DNA of 64,000 nt from Gentiana macrophylla (Eukaryota; Streptophyta; Magnoliopsida; Gentianales; Gentianaceae), in assembly GCA_026214975.1 (NCBI GenBank), contig CM047810.1:41064113-41128112 (forward strand), read 5' to 3'. A program made the position numbers and the translations under genes. Below are positions 36,961 through 51,874 of this stretch, piece after piece; position 1 is the first letter of the stretch; each line of letters opens with the position of its first letter. The notes under the pieces were generated by a model that did not search any database, had not been told where the DNA came from, and saw only the letters and a list, made by a program, of their open reading frames with translations.

Positions 36961-37630
36961 CGTCCTCGCTTGGTCACAGAGGGAATAGTGTTGGGACATA
37001 AGATTTCAAGGAAAGGAATGGAGGTTGATAAGGCGAAGATAGCGGTAATAGAGAAGTTACCCCCTCCAAAAAACTTAAAGACGTTGCGAGCCTTTCTTGG
37101 CCACGCAGGCTTCTATACGAGGTTTATTAAGGATTTCTTTAAAGTTTCTAGACCTTTGACGGAATTACTTGCAAAGGATGTGCCTTTTGTATTTGGAGAT
37201 GAGTGCAAGCAAGTATTCGGCACAATGAAGCAAATGCTTATAACCACCCCAATTCTGGTAGCCCCATATTGGAACAAACCATTTGAGCTTATGTGTGATG
37301 CAAGCGACACGGCAGTTGGAGCAGCCTGGAACAAATGGAGCATAAAATCTTTAAGCCTATCTATTATGCTAGCCGTACCCTCAACAGTGCCTAGAGGAAC
37401 TATGCGACTACAGAGAAGGAACTCTTAGCTGTTATCTTTGCATTTGATAAGTTTCGACCATATCTGATAGGATCAAAAGTCACTGTATTCACTGACCACA
37501 CAGCTCTAAAATACCTTCTAACCAAGCAAGTCTTCAAGTCGATATTGTTGAGATGGATTCTACTCTTACAAGAGTTTGATGTCAAGGTCAAATACAAAAA
37601 GGGATCCGAGAACCAGGTGGCTGATCATTA
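36961..37630 (+). mobile_element. Ty3/gypsy fragment: RT C-terminus and RNase H
   Basis: The frame 36970-37428 reads GIVLGHKISRKGMEVDKAKI, then FLGHAGFYTRFIKDF, then the RNase H start FELMCDASDTAVGAAW. After a frame change it continues [16 protein letters not shown] and [11 protein letters not shown], ending at GSENQVADH near 37629. It is the RT thumb plus RNase H of a gypsy pol only; the sequence before about 36960 and after 37630 is unrelated. A TGTAACGCCC phrase resembling a gypsy LTR start lies just upstream at 36891. Confidence 0.9.
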
Positions 37631-37639
37631 ATTAAATAA

Positions 37640-37791
37640 TTGTAAAGTATTGAAAAGGAGTTGGATTATTAATAAATTAGGAGTAATATAGAGAAAATAG
37701 TAATAAATGTTTCATTGGTAATGTATAATGATTTATATTGTGGAACAGTCAAAAAGAGGTGGAGTTACTTATCTATAGGGACGGAGGTAGT
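37640..37791. mobile_element. Partial Stowaway-like MITE
   Basis: The right side reads CTATAGGGACGGAGGTAG, the complement of a CTACCTCCGTCCCTATAG terminus typical of Stowaway MITEs. The left terminus is not recognised. Confidence 0.4.
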
Positions 37792-38030
37792 AATTATTAT
37801 GTAATATATAAAAACAGGGAGTCAATACATAAAAAATAAGTGGTCATTTTCACATAAATATGTATTTATAAAAGAAAATTTCTCTATTATTTGTACATTA
37901 TATTTTAGACGGCTTGTATCGGCACCACGAAAATACTATCAGCACCCTTTAACTTATTATGTTTTATTTGCTTTTCCACACCACCTAATCACTCACGGCA
38001 CCACCTAAAAATAATCCATTTCATAACTTT
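37792..38030. other. AT-rich intergenic DNA
   Basis: No feature is supported. Confidence 0.4.
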
Positions 38031-39229
38031 TATAAACTATACACTTTAGTCCCTCACTTTTTAACTTCTACCCCTTCACTTTTTAAAACTCCTTTCAACT
38101 TCCTCTACATCTTCATTACTTCTCTTTCTTTTCCATTTGAAACATCCTTCTTCTAAAACCCTTCTTCATTACTTCTTCCACAACCTTAAGAATACCGCCA
38201 GATTTGTGGCCGGAAATTCGCTTTGAACACCATCACTTTTAACTCCTCAGGTAAGTATCTTGTTTTGTATGTATTTCGGTTGCAAATTGGTAGAAATCGA
38301 AGGTTTTAATGGTGTAATTTATTTCGATTTAAATGGAGTTATCATCGAAGATTTGCATTTTGATTTGTTTCGTTGTAGTGTGTTTCGTTTTTGGTTGAAA
38401 TCTGGAAGAAATAGGGTTGAATTCGGAGGTTTTTTGGGTATTTTTCGATGAACCGCCGTTTCCCGATCGGAGGAATGGGGAAGACGACCGGGTGCTTGAA
38501 ATGTCGCCATACTGATGGCGTGTCGGTGCATTTACAACGTCCGATGGGATGACATGTTGATCATAAAGATCACTAGGGTAACCTAGTTGTTAAAATCGAT
38601 GTGTATTATCGCTAACATTGTCTCGACGCCGGAGTCGGGGCCGGCGTTACATGAAACATCTTTTAGGGTAGCGTTTTTTCTAATAGAAACGCCAATGAAA
38701 CAGACGATATTGTGCTAAAGTAACGTCAAAACTGCTGTCGTTATAGTTGAATTTCATTATAATGCCATGCATAATGTGCACATAACAACTTTGAATTTGT
38801 GTGTTTCTTGACATTGTAAACAACTTTGTAGACAACTGTCCCCCAATGAATTAGTGTACTCCCAACTATGAATTAGTGTACTTATTCACATTGCAAATAA
38901 CTTTCCAACTATGAATTTTGGCCATGTAAGTGAGTTAAAATGAAAAGCGTGTTATTTAAAAGTGTACTTAGATTAGTTTCATTGCAATGTAAGTGTGTTA
39001 GTTAAAAGTATACTTAGATGTTTTTTGCCCATTATGTGTGTTGTGTGGACCCGATAATATAAGCCGTGAGATCTCTTTATTGTAACAGATTGTCTCCGTT
39101 TACAAAACCTTAGGATCCCTTTGCTGTTTTTGTAGACTGACTTCCTCGATTGGCACATGGAAAGTGAGTGTTGGACCGACAAACAATGGACTTCTTCGTT
39201 TCTTTGGGGAAGGTTGAGAGCAGTATGTG

Positions 39230-39655
39230 TGTTAGGAACATTTTGTTATGTTTTGATTATGGTCATACTAGTTGTTATAGCAAACCTGAAATAAGTTAGA
39301 AATCTCTGTATAAGTCTTTACTTATAGTCTGACATGTTGTATAAGTTGAGTCAGACAAGTATTGTACTAGTTGGTGGGATGGCTAAGAGCACTTGAATCA
39401 GTGTCTCTGAATAGAGTCTCTACTTTACAGACTCCAACATCATTTACAGAATCTCTACATATAGTCATCTGTACCAGAATCTCTACCGTACTACAATAAT
39501 AAAGTAACTGTAAACCAAAATAATTATGACATATTTACAAAAACATATACACATATATATAATTTATTGTCTATTATTATAGTGATAAATATTACCTTGT
39601 ATGGATATTCAAAATATGTACAGAATAAATTTTTTGTAGAAAGCATTTTTGTGAC

Positions 39656-39715
<60 letters not shown>

Positions 39716-41128
39716 GTTAGAAATGGCAAAAACTTGAATCTGTAAGATTGCGGTAGATATAGAGTATGATGTCCAATTTTATCCAGAATCTGTTGAATAG
39801 AGATCATGTATACAGATTCTGATGCAGCACATTTTAGTTGGATCTGGAGCTGTATATACATATTTACCACTTTTTACATATTCTAATGCAAGTGCTCTAA
39901 GTAAAACAGAATTTCGGCAGAGTAAAGGCAACCAAGTAACCAGCAGAGAAGCATGAAGACATATGGATTGACTTATATCCAAGAAAGTCTGTGATGACAT
40001 TGGATAAGTCTAAGTTACATTACAAGTGATGAAACTCATTGTTAAATATGGTGTACACTAATCTCAAGCAAATCAAGGATCAGTGAAGTACAAGTACTCT
40101 TGGAAAATCCAAGAAATCAAGGAAGTAGTGAACCGGCAAAGTAAACTGTCACCGGCTAAGTAAAGGAAACGCAATAAAGGAAGAACTAATCAGCCAAGTC
40201 AGCAAGAACACTTATCCGGTCAAGTAACAGACAAGTGAAGAAACAACTAAGCAATTCAAGCTTATTCAGAACATGAAGTAATAAGGAAGATTCATAAGAT
40301 CAAGCATTAAATGCATAATCAATCAAGGACGGATTTTGTGATGGACGTTTGAATAAATCCGGAACACTGAAATCAAGGACGATATAATCAATGGGGAATC
40401 AAGGATTATTCTCCATATTATATAGCCAACGGACATAAATTCAAATCAATGATTATCAAGGCTATAAACAGAAGGCATTGACAGACAAGAACAATAACGA
40501 TCACAACATTGAAAAACAAGCAGAAACTCTGTCAATTTGAAAAGCCTTCTCTTTGAACTTAAAGGACATATCTAGAGATCAACTCAGCAATCAGAGCTCA
40601 AATTCAACATCAAGCACTGAGATTGATCAACAGAATTTGTGAATCGAATTCACACCAGTCAAGCAACTGAATAAGAGTCATCTGAGAATGAGTTGTGTTT
40701 GTGATAGCTGCTGAAGGATTTGTTCTCAAGGAGCAGTGTTAAAGACTGAGTCACTGAAGCTTTTGAAGCCAATGAGTGATGGTCTTGGAGATTGTGAAGC
40801 TTGTGTAGCGAAGGAAAATCTAACTATTGTATCAGCAAAAGACAATAGTGAATTCTCCAATCATCACAGGAAAAGAGTGGATTAAGTGATTACACCACCA
40901 TGAACCACTATAAACCTTTTTGTTTATTTACTTTCAGCACTTTACCTTACAACACTTTATTATATTGCATACTTTATCTGTGCTTGCATAACCTACATTG
41001 AAACAGCATTAAAAGAAGGGACTTATTCGCTGCCCAAATGCTTTTAATTATGAGAAATGTTTTTGAAACTCCACTATAGCCATTCACCCCTCCTCTGACT
41101 ATAGTTTTACCCTTCTCTAGGACCAACA
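39230..41128. mobile_element. Solo LTR inserted in the B3 gene, 1.9 kb
   Basis: It begins TGTTAGGAAC and ends GGACCAACA, so the termini are inverted (TGTTGGTCC on the other strand). A perfect 5-bp duplication ATGTG flanks it (39225-39229 and 41129-41133). Removing the LTR and one ATGTG restores the continuity of the first B3 domain. No second LTR, primer site or coding domain is inside, so it is a solo LTR formed by recombination. It contains the nested MITE 39387-39897. Confidence 0.85.
39387..39897. mobile_element. Tourist (PIF/Harbinger-type) MITE nested in the solo LTR, 511 bp
   Basis: The termini GAGCACTTGAATCAG and the complement of the right end GAGCACTTGCATTAG match at 13 of 15 bases. 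TAA flanks both sides (39384-39386 and 39898-39900), the target size of PIF/Harbinger elements. An AT microsatellite lies at about 39659-39712. Related termini occur at 19021. Confidence 0.8.
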
Positions 41129-42399
41129 ATGTGGATGCTCATCACTTGAATCAGGGGGAGTTCATAATGTTTGAGCACATAGGGGATTTCACTTTTGACA
41201 CTATTGTGCTGGGTCACAATTCCTTTGAGAAGACTTTTCTGATTCCAAGAGTGAGAGTGAAGACGATGATGCGGATGATGATGTAGGTGGAGGGAACAAT
41301 GGTAACAAAAATCCCCGTTTTGAGACGATGCTGGCAGACTGGGTATTTTTACATGGTTATGTTGTGATATATGTTAAAAAAATTAGTTGCTTTCTTGTTT
41401 TATCTTTTTCCTCATTGCACTTTCTAACACTATTTAAATATTTTTATGATTGGTGAATATTACAATACCATTTGCTAGAATAAACGACATGTTGTGAAAC
41501 AAGACCGTGGAGCTACGAAGTGCCACAGGGGAATCATGGCCTGCTAGAATTGTAGCTTATGTCGGACACTATTAACAAGTTCGTTTAAGCGGGTTGAATG
41601 ATTTCCTTAGTGTGAATAACCTCAGTGTTGGAGATACATGCAGCTTCGAAGTCATTGATCAACCAACAGATAATCATGTCGTGTTTAATGTGGTGATTAC
41701 TGAACATTGAAGAACATTTATTTAGAATGGCATAATATCATTTATTTCTTTGGATTATTAACGTTTGGATTATTTCTTGATCATTTTTGTTTTGATCAAT
41801 TTAAATTGTATGGATTATGTTTCAATTATGGTTTGAATGGCGTTGTTTGAATGTTTGCATGATTGTTTGTACCATGTTTGGATAATGTAAAAACAGCAAC
41901 ACAAATATCCAGAAAGTCACCGAATCTGACGTTTATGTAGCAAGAACTAGTCAGGGACGCTGAGATCAACTACAAACGTCAGGTTGCAAAACCAACGTCG
42001 AAATGGATGTCGTGTGTTAAACAGAAACGCATTTAGTTCTGGAGTGCTTAACGTCATAAATATTGACGTTTGTTTTAATTAGAAACGTCAGAGTTGTTGG
42101 TATTTTTAAACAAAGAGTATTCAGTTATGATGCCCAGAACGTTAGAATCTGTGACATCTTTTCCAAATAACAACGTCGGCTTCTTTGGCGTTTTGGAAAT
42201 GAAAGACATCCAGTTCTGGTGTCCATAACGTCATCTGATCCGACGTTTTCTGTGTAACAAAACGTCATTCGTCCCGACGTTGTGGGGGTTTCCGGACGGA
42301 AAATCCAATCGCCGGTCGGAAAACTCTAAAAAAAATCTTAATTTTTTTCCATAATTAATAGTGTTTCAATACATGTAGAACTTGTTTCAGTGTTATCTT

Positions 42400-42705
42400 A
42401 TGAAAATCCAACATGAAGATGAAATTTGATGGAAAAAAAATGTTGAAGAAGATTTTGATGATGAAGAAGATTGAAGAAGATGAAGAATAATTTTGATGAA
42501 GATGAAGAAGGTTGAAAAGATTTTGATGATGAAGAAGAAGGTTGAACAAGATTTTGATGATAAAAAAGAAGGTTGAAGAAGATGAAGAACAAGGTTCAAG
42601 AAGATGAACTTTGATGTGGGTGATGAAGATGATTTATTGATGATGGTGACGAAGAAGATTTTTTGATGATGAAGATCAAAGATTAAGATGAAGATGATGA
42701 ATTGG
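42400..42705 (+). repeat. GAAGAT-rich imperfect repeat
   Basis: Interrupted units of GATGAAGAAG and AAGATTTTGATGATGAAG make up about 300 bp. Reading frames on the minus strand rich in Ser, Phe and Asn come from this bias. Confidence 0.9.
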
Positions 42706-42783
42706 AAAATTAAGTTCGGGGATTATAATGTTTCATTTTAATTATCAAATGACTAAATTATATTTTATAAGATTTGTGGTATG

Positions 42784-42788
42784 AGAAG
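42784..42788. repeat. Target-site duplication (left), copia copy B
   Basis: AGAAG, identical to 51870-51874. Confidence 0.92.
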
Positions 42789-43879
42789 TGTTGAAATAGT
42801 GTCCTAAACCCAATCGGGTTGGACCGGATACGACCGGGTCGAATCATTTCTACTATTTCTTTATGATTATACGTATATAATAAATAGTTTTTCTGTTGTC
42901 ATATATTTGTTCTTATTAAGAACCAATTATGAATTGTTATATGATAACGTCCTTAGTATTAAACCGTGATAGAGAAACTATGATAGGCGATTATGGTTGA
43001 TGAGAACTCTAATCACTTTAATAAGTTTGATACTTAAATGTCTCTAGCCTTATGTACTATTAAACTGGGCATTGATAGTACAAACAGGCTAGCACGTATT
43101 AGATGTCTTCTGTCTTTAAGGGCATGGATAGATCTCGTCTATCAAAATGTAGAGACACTTAGACTGTACGTGGACGTGTATTAGAGAATGCGTACGTTAG
43201 ACTGACCCACTTACACTTTTAAGTGTCACACTATATGATGGTTGTGTAATTATCCTTAGGACCGGAGTCTACATGGAATCACGGTGTGGATTGTCATGCT
43301 TTGACACTATTGAGGTTTCCCTTAACCACGGGGCGATTATACGGTATGGATTGGGTATGATATTGAAGCATGCGGAGTATACATGTTAGGTCGTCTGGGA
43401 ATCGCGTACCCTATGAGTAGGAGTGAATATCCGAAAGGACCTTCTCATAAGGAATGTCTAGTTCTCGTATGGGATACGATCAAGATACGATCGTATGGAT
43501 ATTACTACAGCGATATGATTCTATTTACACACTAACCGAGCACATGAAAGGTAGTAGTCATTGCGTATTGACTCTTTCGATGATTGAGGGTCATGGACGT
43601 ATTGCTAGACGCTATCCATGATCATTAGATGTGAAGGGCATTTTCGCAATTGCGCCTTAGATCTACGGCCAACATATTCAGAAGGCTATCGGGACACACA
43701 CATATGAACATCAAGTCGGATTAAAATGTGGTTATAGTTGATAACCAAAAAAGGAAAGAATTTATCTTGTACTATAAATGTTATAGTGGTAAATTAATAT
43801 GGTGGTATTTATTTATTATGAATAAATATAATACAAGATATTAATTGTGTTGATTAATTAAATATACATAGGTTGATGA

Positions 43880-43976
<97 letters not shown>

Positions 43977-44772
43977 GATATACATGTATATATATATATA
44001 TATATATGATATACATGATATACATGTATTTTGTAAATTATTTAATCATAGCATTATATTAATTAAAGAATATTCCGGATGCCAATTTATGGCTATAAGG
44101 GGCGCAGGTATTAAGTATTTAAGTGTATAAGATACACTTGAATTGTGCAATTTAATTAATGAGATTACCATAATATTATTACTGAATATTAATTGATTTT
44201 GGGAAAATAGATTTATGGTAATATAATAAGATATATTCAATATAAGACATTGTCAATATAATTTGGAAATATATTTAATATAAGATATTAAGTATCAATG
44301 AGATAAATCAATCAAAGGGATTTTCCTTATTTTATTAGGAAAATGTTTTCTTTTCTCCTTAATCTACTAGGAAGCTTTTCCTAATCAGATTGAGAGAAAT
44401 AAGTGGCGCCTCACTCCCTACAAAAGCAAAGGGTTGGCTAGCTCTTCTGTACACCATTAATCCAAGAATTTATTGTTATTATGAAAAATAAGAGAGTTTC
44501 TTAGAGAGAGATTATTGAGAGAGAAAATATCGACCTAGCAGTCGAGTTTTTCTAGTAGCAAGGCTTGGCGGGATTCCGGCGAGGTTCTCGTGCACGTGGA
44601 CGGCTTGCGCACATCTACTCCTACCGGACGGTCAAAGCGTCGATCTTTTAGATCAACCAAGGTGATATTACCGTCCCCTCTCTTATATGTTTATTGTTTA
44701 AACAAAGTCGATACTGGTTTGGAAAATCAAATTTTGAAATTTCCGATGTGTTACTCGATTGATTTCCTTACA
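42789..44772 (+). repeat. 5' LTR, copia copy B
   Basis: It starts TGTTGAAATAGTGTCC and ends CTTACA. It lacks about 57 bases near 43467 that the 3' LTRs keep (about 6098-6154 in copy A). The TATA position has become TACAAAAG (44419). It holds a GT/AT microsatellite (43880-44008). Confidence 0.93.
43880..44008. repeat. GT/AT microsatellite in 5' LTR, copy B
   Basis: A short GT run, then about 80 bp of AT, then a second AT block after an ACACACGATATACATG interruption. Confidence 0.97.
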
Positions 44773-44773
44773 G

Positions 44774-44785
44774 TGGTATCAGAGC
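44774..44785 (+). other. Primer binding site (initiator Met tRNA), copy B
   Basis: TGGTATCAGAGC, one base after the 5' LTR end. Confidence 0.93.
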
Positions 44786-47700
44786 GGTTTTCGAGCTTAA
44801 GCAATAAGCATCTCTTATTCACGTAGTAAATTAGATCCAATAGATTAAAACATGTATGATATTGATCCGTAATAGATACACCAAAAGAAAAGAAAAAAAA
44901 GGAGGAGAGGCTGCGGCGGCACCACCGCCATACCGGCGCCGGTTGCCGACGGCTGTCGGCACCACCGTCCCCCCTCCCCTTCTTGTTTTGTTTTGTGCAT
45001 TTTTATGTTTTCAATATGGTCTATAGTTCATGGTTGCTTTTTGATTGTTGGGGACCAATGGTTCAAAAGGCTTAAACCATTGGTCAACCCAGACCATTAC
45101 AAATCTGTTTGGGATAGGTCTAGACCTCTTCCAAAATTTTGATTTTGGAAAAGCCCTAGATGCTCTTTGGCTTGATTTTAATTAAACCGAAGGCATTCCT
45201 TTTGATTATGAATCAAAAAAGGAAAAAGAACAAAAGGGGACCAATTGATTTTAATTTTTATTTAAAATAGTTTAAATCTGAAAAAATTGAAATTAAAGTT
45301 TTTAATTAATTAAACGTTAATTAATTAATTGATTGGATGCTTCAATGACGCAAGTAGTTAAAATTTAAATTTTATTTTTTTCGTAAGATATTGATTGTAT
45401 GGATTAGATAGTAGATATAATATGATTATATGGACCCCGATTGATCATGGACTCGACCAATAGGATAGATGTGAATGCTTTATTTCTGTTGGTTTTTATT
45501 GTTGTCATAGGCCGTTATGAAGAACGTGACCTAGTTTTATTTTTGCATTATCCGAAATAAGCATTCCAGGTCTCAGAACAGGGCTTGACCTCATTCCCGT
45601 TAGCTCCCCCCGTATGCGGCGGGTTTAAAATTTATTAGATAGATTTTATGAAAAAATAAATTGAAGACAAAGATGAAGACCAAAAGAAAGAAGAATAAAT
45701 ATTCCATTGGAGAATGACGCATGAAAGATCCATTGGCGGTGGCAGCTACCCTTAGTTTGTGACCCGCGGTTTCGTCAGTTTGTATTCGAAACCGCACCTA
45801 GGAAAAGTCCATGATCATACCGGTTATATTGTGCGCGGAATGTTGTGTATGTTTTACTTTATATGATATTGTAGTAATATGCACGTAATAGATGAGACCG
45901 TAATTAAATATAAAATTAATTAAGTGAATTAATTTAAAATTACTCCTACGACAAAAATCGAGTTATAATATGTCTCCTAATATTATAGTGACAGTGAAGA
46001 GCCCTTGTTCGGATCCAACTGATCGGCCCACGTCAGGAGTTGACCTACCTCGGGTATATCGTCATTATCGAGATATGATCGTTATGAGATCTCATGAATA
46101 CTTGGGTTACGACTCGACTAAGAATCTTGCGGTGATTGGCCCACGTCAGGACCGTCTGATTTTAGAGACATGAGGTTGACTATCACATAGATGATGTGAA
46201 TTGTTAAAGAGTTGACTAGTCAAACCACTAGAAGTCGCGTTGGACGCGATTGGTAAGAAGTACCTACCCGTCGAAATTGACCCGGTCGATCGGCCCATGT
46301 CGGGATCGAGTCAACTAGATAGATTCCACCACTCAAAGAATTTTGAAAATTCTTGAAAGTCAATTGGGAGTAGTTGACTAGTGGGAGCAAAATCATAATC
46401 CCAAAGACCATCTTTGATTTTGCATGTATAAACTACAACACTCTTTTATCTTTATTTATGTTGTAATTTTAGCAAATTTTATTTATGTTTTGTATTCTCG
46501 ATGGTTAAAACAACCAAAATTAAACGACTGGTACCTTTTGAGAAACGTTCTCAAGTAGGTTATGTAAATTTAATCCTTTTAAAATAAGCAATGACACGAG
46601 CAATCGCGTTCTCGTAGTTGAAGACAAGGAGACTACATATTTGATGGAGTCCTATATTACTTTAATTATTAACGGAAGCTCACATATTGGATATAACGAT
46701 ATCCATTGGGTCACTCCGTCATACGATGATGATTATTCAAACATTAGATGGATTGGATAAGGATGACCACGTCGAATTTTGGAAAGGCTGTTTTCAAAAT
46801 TGTACGATTTAAGTATCGACTTAATTCCTTAATCATTGCTTGAAAGTAAATTAAATAGTTAATGTTTTGAATATGATTCAAAAGGTTGAATAGACTATTT
46901 AACAAACGTTGGATTTTCTTTATGAAAGAAAATTGAAGGAACAATTCTTGTGATTTTTCTTAAGTCTTATGAAGACTAAATTAAGAAATATTTACAAGAA
47001 CTTGAAGGATTAAAATGGAAAGCTAGGGCATGTGCTTAAATAAAAGAACTTATTGAAGTCTCTATTTCAGGCAAGCACGTTGAGATAAATCTATCTAAAC
47101 TCAAGTCAATCTCGGATATATGATATCCTACGAGTGTGATTAAATTAGAAACATTAAATACATATTTCGAAGGTGAAGCAAACGTTGTAACACTTACCAT
47201 ATTCTGAATCTAGTAAACTGATAAGGGACTAAATAAATGTTATTATGTTCCGGTTCTTATGAAGAACATATTTTCAGCTATACGTTAGGATTTAATGGAA
47301 AAATTCAATTGTAAGGAATAAATGTTATCCCGATAAGGTTGAACAGTCACTGAATCTGACATGCTAGATTATTGTCACCATATAGTTGATATGAGTGATG
47401 GAATCTCAACTAAACATTTATATGGCTGTTATCCTTGATTTTGTGGTTATTCTAGACATAGTCTCTATGGAAGGGAAGCGTGTAATCAAACCCCATTCTG
47501 ATGATGCTGAACCATATGATTATGAATCATGTGGGTTATACGTATCTCATCCAAAGAGGACTAAAATACCCTTTTATGAAAATGGTTATAAAATCTAGAA
47601 AATTGACTAGAGCCTAAACATATTGATGTTTGTTGGCTTATGACAATTTATACCATAAATAATTGTTTATCTCTCTCTTGGACTATTTTAGAAATAGTTG

Positions 47701-48190
47701 AATGTACTTATTGAAGTACGACAATTCAAAAAGCCCAAAAAGTTTGAGCTAGTACGAAAATGAGATAAATGAAACTTAGGAATTAATCTTCAATTGGATT
47801 GAAGCAATTAATAACTGAAGGGTGTTTCAGAAGTCGTCTGAAAAAGAATCATATTCTCCCTAAAAGGATATCATTTTAAGATGCGCGATCGGATTGCGGT
47901 TCCGAAATGTAAGAGACACTTTATATGATAAAGTTGTAACGTAAGCCATGCATAGAATCCCTTACCAGTTTTGGGATAATGACCTTAATCAAAACACATA
48001 CTTAATCGAGTTCCAAAGAATAAGGTTGAATAAATTCCATATTAGATATGGAAGAGGGTAATGTCGAATCTATCTTAACCGATGATTTGAAGTTGTCATA
48101 GGCAAAGTCAGAAAGGCTTGGAGCCTAGTACGACATGTGTAACTTTATGGAATGTCTTGGCAAGTACGCTATATATTGTCTACTTTCCCG
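44786..48190 (+). other. Leader and decayed gag region of copia copy B
   Basis: It corresponds to 676-4070 in copy A. No Gag frame survives. The repeated GATCGGCCCACGTCAGG-like motifs are again present (46020-46300). Confidence 0.6.
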
Positions 48191-48199
48191 CGGAACAAA

Positions 48200-49260
48200 A
48201 TGTTTGTCTCCAAACATGCTGTCTTTTAAATGAGGTATTTCTTCCAAAAGAAACTGTGAGAGTAAATTAGATCTCAAAAGAGTTTGAGAGCCACAATGAG
48301 AGATTCAACCATAGGAACGTGAGCAGACGCTATATAGTGAAGAGGTGTAGAACACTGCTCAGTGCACACAAATGTTCTATAAGTCTGTGGATAACATCAA
48401 GCTTGAAAGGGCTGCTGGTATGTTCATCTTGAAGAATGAATATCACATGACATATGAAGGAATGTTTGAAAGGAAAGATTGAGAGATATGGCCAGGAGCC
48501 ATAATATCTGAATTACATTCCATCAGTGACAACCAGGTTGTGAACCTAGTACATCTTACCAGAGGAATGTCCTGAAAGGTCGACATGGATAGTAATATGA
48601 TTACCATAAGGCTATAGTGACGGCTGAAGGGTACTTGTAAACCTTATATTTATCTTTATGCTGCCAGCTGAGCCCAGTTCTATTCAGACTATGCTTGTTA
48701 TAACTTCGTATCATGGCTATATGATAGTGATAGATTTAACTGCTGTTAGTTTATAGTTTACCTATATAGATGTGATGCTAAAAGAGTTTAGCATAGATGG
48801 CGACATGAGATACTTCTAGCCGGTGTTCTCAAGATCTATCTATGTTAGGACGTTAGTCCTAAAGATAAGGTGAAAGATGGTGCTTATGGAAGGTTTCCTT
48901 TGCTAATGCAATAGGAACCATCATAAAAGTAATGCCAGATGTTCATAGTCCATGAAGAGTCATGAGCAAGTATGAAAGTAAATCTGGTGAATGTCGAGAA
49001 TATCCTTAAACAAGTTAAAGATGGTTTCCTAGTTTATCGAAACTTGGAATCGGATAAATATAGATATATAGACGTGTATCCTGAGTCTTATGAAGGCGAG
49101 TGGGAACTATAGTCTGGGTTTGCAGTCACTTTGATTAAGTGATACAGTGAGCTGGAAATGTTCTTAGCAAGAGATCATTGTGAATTCTACAACTGAGCCA
49201 AAACACAGTATTTCCTTAGAGGCACAGAGGGAGCAGTACACGGATCTAGAAGGTTCATTC
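48200..49260 (+). pseudogene. Decayed copia pol, copy B
   Basis: The same relic set as 4079-5140. MFVSKHAVF at 48200 is the better preserved form of the integrase C-terminal piece. RT pieces lie around 48510-48750, and the RNase H piece STTEPKHSISLEAQREQ lies at about 49183-49235. Stops and frameshifts differ in places from copy A. Confidence 0.65.
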
Positions 49261-49534
49261 CTGAACCTTGTACGGTTCTTCCATATTTTTTATATAGCTG
49301 ATATAGTAGTGGATTCATTACTTGAAGCAAGGACTAGGGTCTCATCGGAGATTCATGTGTGTTGTGGCGGTTCCTTTTGACTTGGTCATTCGGAGCATGA
49401 TATGAAGATAGTATGAGTCCCTACGGATAGCAATCCGTTCACGGCTAGGGCTGGTTTCGAGTATTTCATGAGATTCTTGTGTTTCAACTTGGTCTTGTGT
49501 GTGCGATTGATTGGTTTTAGGCCAAGTGGAAGAT

Positions 49535-51869
<2,335 letters not shown>

Positions 51870-51874
51870 AGAAG
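51870..51874. repeat. Target-site duplication (right), copia copy B
   Basis: AGAAG, identical to 42784-42788 and to 7486-7490 in copy A. Confidence 0.92.

Larger units (their letters stand above)
39080..41710 (+). pseudogene. B3-domain (REM-type) transcription factor pseudogene
   Basis: Two B3 DNA-binding domains can be read once the solo LTR at 39230-41128 is set aside. The first domain starts before the LTR with TWKVSVGPTNNGLLRFFGEG, then a TGA where the conserved Trp of the GW motif is expected, then EQY. It resumes after the LTR with VDAHHLNQGEFIMFEHIGDF and TIVLGHNSFEK (41132-41233). A frame change leads into an acidic linker (ESEDDDADDDVGGG). A second B3 domain lies at about 41507-41710: VELRSATGESWPARIV, a stop, then RLSGLNDFLSVNNLSVGD and CSFEVID, ending in a stop at 41708. 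REM-type B3 proteins are plant nuclear DNA-binding factors. This copy is disrupted by stops, frameshifts and insertions. Confidence 0.75.
38031..42760. mobile_element. Candidate DNA transposon carrying B3 gene sequence
   Basis: The left edge (TTATAAACTATACACTTTAG) and the complement of the right edge near 42745-42775 (TTATAAAATATAATTTAG) are imperfectly related, and the edges are pyrimidine-rich on the left and purine-rich on the right. Inside both ends, ACGTC-type motifs cluster: a few at 38610-38750 and more than ten at 41940-42275. Together these suggest the ends of one element (Mutator- or CACTA-like) enclosing the B3 pseudogene. No target duplication was found, and the right end abuts the copia insertion at 42784. 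Confidence 0.3.

Noticed and set aside
42355..42599. Minus-strand Ser/Phe/His-rich frames
   Set aside because: They are the translated GAAGAT-rich repeat, open in several frames at once.
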